Shown here: positions 1 to 9,159 of the stretch, piece after piece
Layout of the letters: every line of letters begins with the position of its first letter
How positions within the stretch are numbered: the first letter of the stretch is position 1
DNA from: Fragilaria crotonensis
Taxonomy: Eukaryota > Bacillariophyta > Fragilariophyceae > Fragilariales > Fragilariaceae
Length of the DNA: 64,000 nucleotides
Direction: 5' to 3'
Assembly (NCBI GenBank): GCA_022925895.1
Contig: JAKSYS010000077.1
Span: 62,001 to 126,000, forward strand
Program-made: the position numbers and the translations under genes
The notes under the pieces: model-generated
Database searches by the model: none
Told to the model about the DNA's origin: nothing
Seen by the model: only the letters and a program-made list of their open reading frames with translations

Positions 1-134
1 TCATGTGTTTCCCTTGTTTTGAATCACTCGAACTTACATTACTTTGTATTCGATTACAACCTAGTAGGGTTGCAAATCTCCTTGAATACAAGTACACTTT
101 TCTTCTTAATCAACACCAACAGAACTTTCTTTCT

Positions 135-812
135 GTACGAATTTCGATCTTCAAATAGTCTCGAATGGACAAGTAACAGTGTGTCAGTATGATGACGACT
201 ATTTTGTGTACGAATTTCGATCTTCAAATAGTCACGAATGAACAAGTAACAGTATGCCAGTAAGAAGACGACTATTTGGTGTACGAATTTCGATCTTCAA
301 ATAGTCACGAATGAACAAGTAACAGTATGTCAGTACGATGCGACTATTTGGTGTACAAATTTCGATCTTCAAATAGTCGCGAATGGACAAGTAACAGTAT
401 GCCAGTAAGAAGACGACTATTTGGTGTACGAATTTCGATCTTCAAATAGTCACGAATGAACAAGTAACAGTATGTCAGTACGATGCGACTATTTGGTGTA
501 CAAATTTCGATCTTCAAATAGTCGCGAATGGACAAGTAACAGTATGACAGTAAGAAGACGACTATTTGGTGTACGAATTTCGATCTTCAAATAGTCACGA
601 ATGAACAAGTAACAGTATGACAGTACGATGACGACTATATGGTGTACAATTTCGATCTTCAAATAGTCACGAATGAACAAGTAACACTATGACAGTACGA
701 TGACGACTATTTGGTGTACAATTTTGTTCTTCAAATAGTCACGAATGAACAAGTAACACTATGACAGTAAGAAGACGACTATTTGGTGTACAAATTTTGA
801 CCTTCAAATAGG
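135..812. repeat. Tandem array R1a (about 72-bp units)
   Basis: About ten head-to-tail units of roughly 72 bp. Each unit holds an interrupted dyad: GACTATTTG, a spacer of about 19 bp, then CAAATAGTC. Units differ by a few substitutions and 1-2 bp indels, and two spacer subtypes alternate, suggesting higher-order amplification. The array is open in some frames only because of its period; no coding role is supported. The same unit recurs at 4575-5496 in the same orientation and, in a related form, inverted at 7106-8092. The first 130 bases of the window hold nothing I recognise. Confidence 0.93.
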
Positions 813-892
813 CTACTACATACAGCATGTACGACTACGATGAACTCATTTCTTGCATTCTTCATCCGAAGTACTGTAATTGCCGTCCCGAA

Positions 893-1081
893 TTAATGTT
901 TGCTTCCAAACACTTTGTCTATTGAAACACACGTTGCACCACCAAGTGTTTTCGAGCTTTCTCTTTCATTGCAACACATGGAACATACATGCTTCTTACA
1001 TTTCCGACACGAGTGCTTTGAAGGCTTATTGCATTCAATACAAGCATCATCCTCGTCACCAGCTTTCTTACTTCCTGTCAT
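893..1081 (-). pseudogene. Cysteine-rich zinc-knuckle C-terminus
   Basis: A 62-codon stretch contains the spacing C-x2-C-x7-C-x2-C-x4-C-x2-C, followed by a basic/acidic tail. This resembles the zinc-binding tails at the C-terminus of piggyBac-type transposases and some B-box-like knuckles, but there is no DDD transposase domain nearby to support piggyBac. It sits directly behind three copies of a 72-bp repeat that duplicates part of its own N-terminal half. It may be the C-terminal exon of the decayed gene upstream on the same strand. Confidence 0.35.
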
Positions 1082-1225
1082 CCGCTCTTTTGAAGGCTTA
1101 TTGCATTCAATACAAGCATCATCCTCTCACCAGCTTTCAAACTTCCTGTCATCCGCTGTTTTGAAGGTTGCTTGCATTCAATGCCAGCATCATTGTCGTC
1201 ACCAGCTTTCCTCTTTCCGTCACCG
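1021..1225. repeat. Three-copy 72-bp coding repeat
   Basis: Copies begin at about 1021, 1093 and 1164 and decay toward the third. On the minus strand each encodes a variant of the first zinc-knuckle pair (C-x2-C followed by K/N-x-P-S-K). The copies differ by small indels, so they are no longer in a common frame. This looks like local tandem duplication within the cysteine-rich part of the decayed gene. Confidence 0.8.
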
Positions 1226-1279
1226 TACTTTGTTTCCCAAAGTACACTGATTTCCTTAGACGATCCCGAACCTCTTTCC

Positions 1280-1915
1280 TTACTTTTTCTGTGTTGACAC
1301 CTTTCCAAACGTTTTCCTCTTTATTGACAAAGATGTAACCTTTTTCCGCATCTCCTCTAGCACTTCACCTGCAATATTGTCCTTAGCGCTTTCTGTTCGA
1401 CTTTCAAACGTGGCATCTGCAGCTCTTCGGATTATCCGACGGAAAGCCATGTTTGGTGGATGTCCCTTTGGTTCATCGCGTTTACGTACTACAATACCAT
1501 TTGGCGGTAGAGATGTACTTTCAAATGGACCTGGTCCGGCCTCCAATTCATTTATTGACGGCGTCATGCCCTCTTCTTTTCGTTACACACACGTTTCATT
1601 CGCGATCTAATATACGCCATTCCACCATCGTATGTTTTTTCCTTCCACCCTTTTTTTCTGTCATCTCGAGGAAACGAAACCTCCTTTTAGAGTTGTGTAA
1701 ATGGTACGCTGCACCTCATATTTTTCTGCCTGATTAGCTGCTGACAAGTGCATTTTCTTGAAGTCCAATGTGCGATCAAGGTACGGAATGCATTTGCGGT
1801 GCCCCTTCCCACACAGTACATCCTTTTTCCCAGGTTTGGCGATTATCGAAACACTTTCATTTTCCTTTTCAAAATTATCGCGTATAAACTTCAACGCATT
1901 TTCGACAAATGGCAA
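1280..1915 (-). pseudogene. DUF6824-like segments
   Basis: Two neighbouring minus-strand open stretches look like halves of the diatom-expanded DUF6824 type. The upstream one (1661-1915) has KDVLCGKG followed by an aromatic/basic helix and a K-x-E-V-Q-R-T-I run. The downstream one (1280-1567) has H-P-P-N-x-A-F-R-R-I-I with A-K-D-N-I-A. In the family, DVLxGRG, HPGNxxFR and K-x-x-I/V-A occur in that order in about 100 residues; its biochemical role is not established. The glycine-arginine motif is altered to GKG, and the two pieces lie in different frames, so this is probably a fossil. Confidence 0.4.
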
Positions 1916-2449
1916 TGGAGACTTCTCGTGTGAAAGAGCAAGGATTTGCCAACACAGATTCTTCTTCTCATCTTCTGATGCAGCATATTCAAGTCCTTCT
2001 TTAAACTTGAAATAAATGTAGCAATATGCTGTATAGACAATGGCACAAATTCACTTCCTGCGAGCGCCGTGGTCGTATGTGCTCCATCAGGCATCTTTTC
2101 GGTGTCTTGAATCTTTCTGGTGATGTATGATCTTGTTCCTGTACTGCCTCTGCTTCACCCTTTCGTGCTGGCGACTTCGTCAACGATGGATCATCCTGCT
2201 TTCGCTGGCCTAGACCACCCGACTGCTCTTCACCACTATCCGTCTTCCCTTTTTCTTTGTTTGTCGAGGCTTTCGCGAAGTCTTTCGCAACCGCTTCGCT
2301 ACATCATCATTATTCATCTGGCACAAATCTGTTTCCCTGCCAAGCAACACTCTTTCTTTCGACAAAGGTTGCCACTGCAATATCTTGGCTAAATCAGGAA
2401 ACGCATGTCGTGGTCCGGGCATCGTTAGTTTCCAACGAAAGCGACCGTT

Positions 2450-3719
2450 CTATCCCCTTGCTGGGACGAAGATATTTTTGTACTCATGAGCTTCTTCTCG
2501 AACCGACCCAAAGTTGCTGCTTGCTATTCTGTCAATCAGTTGAAACAAGCTCACGTACACGTCATGCAAATAGTGAGCAAATTTTCGTGTTGATGTGGGA
2601 ATGTTCCTGCCCATGCCCTTGACATTGTCATTCCTGTCAAAAGTGATGTCACCTTTCACATTCCCACTCGTGTCGAATGTGACGTCGTGCACCATGACAC
2701 AAAAATCGCGGATGAAAATCAATGATTTTAAACCACTTTGCGCCACATCCTTTGACGTTTCCTGAATTAGAATGTAATCTGGCGGTAAACTCAACGGTCG
2801 GAAGCGCCCCTTCTCGATGTCACATGTCTCATTGTTCTTGTCAGTGACGACACAACCAAAATTAACGCTTTGCCGTGTGAAACCGACGTAAAACGAATGC
2901 ATGTTGAAAAACCATGGTGCAACAACCTTGTCTTTCCATGGTGAGCTTTCCCTTTTCTTTTCTTCTTTTGGTTTTCGTGCTTTTGCATTTGGATCATTCT
3001 CAGGACTGAGTATGAAGTGCACCAATTTGAGGAAGAACCGGCAAATTGGCGGTGGGTCAGAACGGCGACGTTTTCCAGTTGGATCAAACAAAAAAATATC
3101 CACATTTTGTATCGTTATCATTGTTCCCAGTTTTTCCACAATTCACCGCTACGAAAACAGTCCATGAACAATCTTCATCCTCTTGTGCAGGAATGACAAT
3201 AAACGGCTTCGTGAGGAGATCCTTGTGTTGTATAATGAACTCCACCACCAGAATTGTTGCCTCCATAAACCTCTTTTGGTCAATCTCGTAATGAAAGATG
3301 TGGTTTACAAACTGTCTTCTCTCTGTATCGGTTTTTAGGTCGCGAACCGAAGATGCAACGTTCCGTCCTTCAATGAAGGATGTAAAAAGGCTCTCCATTG
3401 TTGACACCTCAGTCATGATCTTACAAGGAATGATGGTCAGGGTCGACCAAATTTCAGCTTTACAATACCGCTGCAGCCATCCCAGAGCAATGTCCACAAA
3501 GTCTGGAGAAAGAGCGTCACCTTTGCGCGTAAGGCAACGATCTATCCAAGTCAGACGAGCACTTGGACCTTGGAATAGGTATTTTTCCATTATCGAGTTC
3601 TTCGGATGGAAGGCCTTGTCATCCCAAAATTCACCCGAGTAACAATCATAAGTTGGTGTACAAAATGTTGCCTCTTCGTATGTTAAGTTTCCGGGAAGAA
3701 GGCATACACGGATGGACAA
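2450..3719 (-). pseudogene. C48/Ulp1-like cysteine protease segment
   Basis: Two overlapping open stretches (3084-3719 and 2450-3139, minus) read as one region with a frame change in a T7 run. Around the junction the order is PFIVIPA, an acidic loop, CSWTVFVAVN, a C-G and then DPTGKRRR. That matches the H/W-x-L-x-V-N … D-S/P-x-G layout of C48 (Ulp1/SENP-type) peptidases, although the exact catalytic triad cannot be confirmed by eye. Ulp1-like genes travel as cargo in KI/Kaonashi-type MULEs of plants, and a MULE transposase is 5 kb away here. The remaining sequence down to 2450 is unassigned. Confidence 0.35.
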
Positions 3720-4399
3720 TCAATGGTGTTGTCATTGGGATTGTTGAACAACCTTTTCAATACTATCTGGTTTCTGGATTCTTGTGGGAAGGCAAAATAT
3801 TCACGTGTAAGGCAAATCGTCAACCACTTCAAATCGTTGCTGAATCCGAGATAGTCCTTGAGTGGACTATCATCAACCTCATTGACAAAACAGTCTCTCA
3901 AAACTTTAGGAAATGCTTCAGTCCCTTCAGCCATTTCGGCAAAGTTGCGTCTTGAATAATAACCCCATGCCACTTTGTTCGCGGTCGGATTTGCTTTCAA
4001 ATAAACATTTACTTCATCAACACCCACCCTACACCTTACAACTTGATGCATAATCGAAAGCAAAAAGTTGCCATTCCGTTGGCCTGATAGTCAACCTTTG
4101 TTGCCAAAAAGAACCAAAACAGCGTTCTCTCGTTGTACAAACGTTATAGCGCATATAGCAGTGGGTTTCTCCTTTTCCCATATACTAAGTGTCTCGCCCT
4201 TACCAAGGCAAGATGACAGTGACTTCCGATCTGAATGGTCGTCGAATATAACATGATACAATTCATAAACAGTATCACTCGCATTGTATTCATCTTCTCT
4301 TCCAACAAAGTGAAGAATACGATATTCCTGTAGGAACGTTGGTAATTGATCACGTGGAATGCGGTGGTGCCATTTCATCATCTCAATCATCGTCTTCAT
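3683..4399 (-). pseudogene. GNAT-like acetyltransferase segment
   Basis: Two stretches (4091-4399, then 3683-4063). The first ends in alternating hydrophobics like the central GNAT strands. The second begins with a V-N-V-Y-L-K-A-N-P stretch followed by A-W-G-Y-Y-S-R-R-x-F. This resembles the GNAT pattern in which a strand is followed by N-x-x-A and then a Y-x-x-x-G-F helix end. The substrate is unknown. The frame changes between the two stretches, so as it stands it is probably not functional. Assignment rests on pattern only. Confidence 0.35.
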
Positions 4400-4574
4400 T
4401 ACTGGGGTTCACATCCGTCAAATGGATCATCGTCATGCGTACTGGTTGCCTTCGGCGCTCTTTGTCTTCGGGGCATACTGAGGAGATGAGTTGTTTAAGA
4501 CTTGACGACCTTCAACATATACAAATCAGGTGCAGATGCTCACAGTGTCGATTGCACTAATTGTGTACAGATTC

Positions 4575-5496
4575 TGATCTTCAAATAGTCTTCTTAGACG
4601 AAGTAACCCGTAATTTCGATCTTCAAATAGTCACGAATGGACAAGTAACAGTATGACGGTACGAAGACGACTATTTGGTGTAAATTTCGATCTTCAAATA
4701 GTCGCGAATGGACAAGTAACAGTATGACGGTACGAAGACGACTATTTGGTGTACAATTTTGATCTTCAAATAGTCACGAATGGACAAGTAACAGTATGTC
4801 AGTACGATGACGACTATTTGGTGTACGAATTTCGATCTTCAAATAGTCACGAATGGACAAGTAACAGTATGTCAGTGCGATGGCGACTATTTGTGTACAA
4901 TTTCGATCTTCAAATAGTCGCGAATGGACAAGTAACAGTATGTCAGTACGAAGACGACTATTTGGTAACAATTTTGATCTTCAAATAGTCACGAATGGAC
5001 AAGTAACAGTATGTCAGTACGATGACGACTATTTGGTGTACGAATTTCGATCTTCAAATAGTCGCGAATGGACAAGTAACAGTATGACAGTACGATGACG
5101 ACTATTTGGTGTACGAATTTTGATCTTCAAATAGTCACGAATGGACAAGTAACAGTATGACAGTACGAAGACGACTATTTGGTGTACGAATTTCGATCTT
5201 CAAATAGTCGCGAATGGACAAGTAACAGTATGTCAGTACGATGACGACTATTTGGTGTACGAATTGATCTTCAAATAGTCACGAATGGACAAGTAACAGT
5301 ATGTCAGTACGATGACGACTATTTGGTGTACGAATTTCGATCTTCAAATAGTCACGAATGGACAAGTAACAGTATGACAGTACGATGACGACTATTTGGT
5401 GTACGAATTTTGATCTTCAAATAGTCACGAATGGACAAGTAACAGTATGACAGTACGATGACGACTATTTGGTGTACGAATTTTGTTCTTTGACGA
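4575..5496. repeat. Tandem array R1b (about 70-bp units)
   Basis: About thirteen units of the R1 type in the same orientation as R1a, more homogeneous than that array. Each unit again carries GACTATTTG … CAAATAGTC with a spacer that includes TTCGATCTT. The array stops abruptly at about 5496, where the plus-strand coding-like region starts. Together with R1a it brackets the decayed GNAT/C48 gene. Confidence 0.95.
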
Positions 5497-5637
5497 GTTC
5501 TGAGTGATGTCGCCCTTGAGCACTGACGTACTTCGACACACGCATGGACAAGAAAGTATAAACCTGATCACATTTTTCCTCCTTCGATTCCTTGCCCAAC
5601 GCTGTTGCGAATGGTTATCAAACGGCAGAAGCAACTT

Positions 5638-6040
5638 GGAAACCATCATGAGGACGTCAAAACAGAGGTCACTGTTATCTGTGACTCGGGCACAGTAACA
5701 GCAGTTCCAACCTTGACGCCACAAAAAAAGCATGATGAGGAGTACGGTTGTGGAATGCAAATGTAGCAACGAGGAAACCATCATGAGGACGTCAAAACAG
5801 GTCACTGTTATCTGTGACTCGGGGCACAGTAACAGCAGTTCCAACCTTGACGTCACAAAAAGCATGATGAGGAGTACGGTTGTGGAATGCAAATGTAGCA
5901 ACGAGGAAACCATCATGAGGACGTCAAAACAGGTCACTGTTATCTGTGACTCGGGGCACAGTAACAGCAGTTCCAACCTTGACGTCACAAAAAGCATGAT
6001 GAGGAGTACGGTTGTACAGAATGATACCACAAGTGAGAAC
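5638..6040. repeat. Three tandem copies of a 132-bp coding repeat
   Basis: Units start near 5638, 5774 and 5906. The second and third are exactly 132 bp apart and nearly identical, so the translated plus strand carries the same 44-residue block, including C-K-C-S and a C-x-S-G-H motif. The first copy has small indels. High identity means recent tandem duplication inside the N-terminal part of the plus-strand gene. Confidence 0.9.
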
Positions 6041-7096
6041 ATTGGCAAGACTGGAAAACGAGGTTTTCAACATGTATATAAATCAAGGAAAAAGTCAAGC
6101 ATCACGACGCAGGAAGCATACAAGAAGGCAATAGAAAATGGCAAGCCAAAGAGTGTTTATGCAAAGAAGCGCAATTATTTGAAGAAGAAAAGGCTAGATA
6201 GTTTGATGCAAGTTTCGCGTCCCATGAGCATTCACTGGGCAAAACACTGTTGCAGAACAGTTGTAAACCATTATTCTATAGTGGAGCCGATATGGAAAAC
6301 TCAACGAGACTTCGCAAATGCATAGGTGATGCGCACATGCTGTTTGCAATCAATGATCTTAAAGTCATTGACACTATGTCTGGTGCCCGTTTGATTTTAC
6401 CGAGTGGGGATAACGTATTCACTTTGATCCCACGTCCGTATGTTGTTGAAAAACTTACAAGGGTTAACCAAACCATCGAGGCACTTCATGCACTTGAGGA
6501 TGCAGAATCCAAAGCAGAAGTGCGTGGAATTAAACGAGTACCTGTTGCGGAAGATAATGGCAAATACACCACTGTTGGGTTAAAGCCAAACCGTGGTTCA
6601 ACTGGTATTATCGAGTCTTGGCCGAAAACATTAAGTGACTGGAGCAAGACACAAATCCGTGACTTAATGAAGAGGTGTCATGAAGTTGCAAAAGGATTCA
6701 TTCCAGGGAATGATCTTCGAGGACTCCGTAGTGCCCAATGGTTTGCCGATTGGCCAGTATGGTAGGTATGCCATCTGAACCAATTTGGGGTAGTCTTGCC
6801 TGTGGCAAAACTATTGTTTGAATTCGCATACCGATGAGGATTTTTTCTATTCCTTGACAACCATTATTTCGAACATGGATTGCAACCGGTCGGTTTGATA
6901 AATACCGATTGGATGCCGACGTAACGAACTACTTTGCATTTGCAGAACAAGGTTGCCGTGGCACTGAGGCCGGGAGATATGTTACTTTTCAATCCATTGT
7001 ATCAGCACTGTTTGACATCCCGCACATTGCAATATCAAGAGAAAGATGTGTTTTGTGTGTCGTTATACCTGAAGACAGCAGTTGTTGGAGGAAACA
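5732..7096 (+). pseudogene. Decayed gene ending in an RPGD-FNP-HC motif (possible 2OG-oxygenase fold)
   Basis: The plus-strand open stretches 5732-6325 and 6250-6765 give a lysine/arginine-rich N-terminus, after the 44-residue repeats, and a middle region. Further downstream, in changing frames up to 7096, come Y-F-A-F-A-E-Q-G, then A-L-R-P-G-D-M-L-L-F-N-P, then HC-x-x-S-R and finally Y-L-K-T-A-V-V-G-G-N. The order of G-D, N-P and H-C resembles the distal strands of a double-stranded beta-helix oxygenase (TET/JBP-like or related). I recall, without being able to check, that similar C-termini are common in repeated diatom proteins. At least three frame breaks after 6765 make it a pseudogene. 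It lies between the oppositely oriented arrays R1b and R2. Confidence 0.4.
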
Positions 7097-7105
7097 ATAA
7101 TACCA

Positions 7106-8092
7106 AATAGTCGCCGTCGTACTGTACTGGTGATACAGACGACTATTTGAAGATCATTCGATCACCAAATAGTCGCCATTGTACTGTACTGGTGGTACTT
7201 CGACTGTGATGACTATTTGAAGATCGATTTCGATCACCAAATAGTCACCTTCGTACTGTACTGGTGATACTGTACAGACGACTATTTGAAGATCGATTCG
7301 ATCACCAAATAGTCGCCATTGTACTGTACTGGTGATACTGATACTGACGACTATTTGAAGATCGATTGATCACCAAATAGTCGCCATTGTACTGTACTGG
7401 TGATACTGTGATTGACGACTATTTGAAGATCGAATTTCGATCACCAAATAGTCGCCATTGTACTGTACTGGTGATACTCGTACTGACGACTATTTGAAGA
7501 TCGAATTTCGATCACCAAATAGTCACCGTCGTACTGTACTGGTGGTATCAGTTGTGATGACTATTTGAAGATCGACGATCACCAAATAGTCGCCATTGTA
7601 CTGTACTGGTGATATCAGAGATGTGACGACTATTTGAAGATCGAATTTGATCACCAAATAGTCGCCATTGTACTGTACTGGTGATACTGATGTGACGACT
7701 ATTTGAAGATCAATTTCGATCACCAAATAGTCGCCATTGTACTGTACTGGTGATACTGTATGTGACGACTATTTGAAGATCGAATTTCGATCACCAAATA
7801 GTCACCGCTGTACTGTACTGGTGGTACTGTACTGTGATGACTATTTGAAGATCGATTTCGATCACCAAATAGTCGCCATTGTACTGTACTGGTGATACTC
7901 GTATGTGACGACTATTTGAAGATCAATTTCGATCACCAAATAGTCGCCATTGTACTGTACTGGTGATACTCGTACTGTGATGACTATTTGAAGATCGATT
8001 TCGATCACCAAATAGTCACCTTCGTACTGTACTTGTGATACTCGTACTGTGATGACTATTTGAAGATCGATTTCGATCACCAAATAGTCCCC
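7106..8092. repeat. Tandem array R2 (about 70-bp units), inverted relative to R1
   Basis: About fourteen units of roughly 70 bp, each with GACTATTTG, AAGATCGAATTTCGATCACC and CAAATAGTC. The reverse complement of the R1 core has the same order and nearly the same spacer, so R2 is an inverted, diverged relative of R1. The segment between cores also shares CATTGTACTG/CATCGTACTG-like sequence with R1. The array therefore forms a long imperfect inverted repeat with R1b around 5.5-7.1 kb. Confidence 0.92.
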
Positions 8093-8163
8093 ATCCTAGT
8101 CATGATGTCGAACAAGAACGAAAGTCTAAGTCAACATTGTTATTAATTCTAAATGTACTACTT

Positions 8164-9159
8164 TTAAAAACTCCATGATGAGACATATGTTTTGCACACC
8201 TTGCCAACAGGACACCCTGAAACTAGGGACCCTTTGGGTGGTGGTTTCAGAAGCCATGTTGGCTTTCTCGGTGAAGATAATCTTGTCGAGTGCCTCCTCA
8301 ACAAGAAGACCTCTCTCTTGTGGGCTTTTGAGGCATCAACAAGACTAACTAGTTCCTTTGCTCTTGGCATAATGCTGTCGTACGCATTGTAACGTTCCAA
8401 TTCGGATACGTCTTCATGGTGAAGAGCACGTGATCCAAAATCAATGCAGTCAGTTTCTAAACTCGTAGATTCCATGAGGATGTCGTCATTGTCGTCAAGA
8501 TGAGTATTCGTGTGCTCAGTTTCATGACCAGCGTCGATGAGTGGTTCCTCAGGCAAGTGGATCTCTTGCGACATTGATACGGGAACAGTATTTTTGGCAT
8601 TCTTCAGGGCAATCTCAACCTCATCCCTGGTGTAGTTTACGACACTGTCCAGTTTTGAGGGTTTTTGGAAAAGGGAGTCAATGGTACTTTCAGTGGCATT
8701 TCTGAATTGCTCATTTGAATTCTTCCCACACTTGTAGACACGATGGAATGGAGAGAAAGTATGATCGTCATTCTTTGGAATAAAGTTTGGGCCTTTGCAA
8801 TCATTCTCACGTATTGATTCCAGCTTCTGCTTTATCTCTTTCTCAGTTAGTGAGCAATCACTCTCCTTCTTCATTGAGAAATAAATATATGATTTCCACC
8901 AACGTACTGAAATGTCGTGGTGACTGATGTTTGGATTGCTTGCATAATACTTCTTCACATGCATCATGTGTGGGCAGATGACACCATTGCATTCGTAGTA
9001 GTTGCAGTCACACATCAGACAAACCCTGTTGTCAAAGTCTTGTGAGGTGACAGTGTACACTCTGTGGAAGCATGGAATCAAAGAATGGACATCACGGTCA
9101 ACTGACCGAACAACAAGCCATTTGAAAGGGCTTGCTCTCAAGAAGCATAGCTCTCGCAT
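8164..9159 (-). CDS. MULE transposase C-terminal piece with SWIM zinc finger
   Basis: This 331-codon open stretch holds the SWIM finger of Mutator-like transposases near its start, with cysteines and histidine in C-x-C … C-P-H order, followed by H-M-M-H-V-K-K-Y-Y. A long acidic, low-complexity tail follows. SWIM domains lie downstream of the DDE catalytic domain in MULEs and bind DNA or protein. The methionine at the annotated 5' end is probably internal; the true protein begins upstream at the catalytic pieces. As a stand-alone gene it would be meaningless. Confidence 0.7.
   Translation of the reverse strand: MRELCFLRASPFKWLVVRSVDRDVHSLIPCFHRVYTVTSQDFDNRVCLMCDCNYYECNGVICPHMMHVKKYYASNPNISHHDISVRWWKSYIYFSMKKESDCSLTEKEIKQKLESIRENDCKGPNFIPKNDDHTFSPFHRVYKCGKNSNEQFRNATESTIDSLFQKPSKLDSVVNYTRDEVEIALKNAKNTVPVSMSQEIHLPEEPLIDAGHETEHTNTHLDDNDDILMESTSLETDCIDFGSRALHHEDVSELERYNAYDSIMPRAKELVSLVDASKAHKREVFLLRRHSTRLSSPRKPTWLLKPPPKGSLVSGCPVGKVCKTYVSSWSF

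Larger units (their letters stand above)
893..4399 (-). pseudogene. Decayed multidomain gene: GNAT-like, C48/Ulp1-like, DUF6824-like, zinc knuckle
   Basis: Minus-strand coding-like sequence runs almost the whole way between arrays R1a and R1b but is cut into at least six open stretches by frame changes and stops. In order from the 5' side they resemble an acetyltransferase fold, a cysteine-protease (Ulp1/C48) fold, a DUF6824-type segment and a cysteine-rich C-terminus. One break lies in a run of seven T (minus strand) near 3089-3095, a typical slippage site. Some gaps could be introns, but no clean GT-AG series explains them all. The position between two satellite arrays and near a MULE transposase suggests transposon cargo. 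It could also be several separate fossil genes. The individual parts are listed separately. Confidence 0.5.

Noticed and set aside
135-812. Small minus-strand ORFs in array R1a (MFIRDYLKIEI-type)
   Set aside because: Translation of satellite units without starts or domains.
893-1081. piggyBac transposase call from the cysteine-rich tail
   Set aside because: Only the zinc-knuckle tail is similar; no DDD core or TTAA duplications were seen.
135-8092. CRISPR array in the tandem repeats
   Set aside because: Units differ by small mutations, have no constant spacer/repeat alternation, and the genes are eukaryotic.
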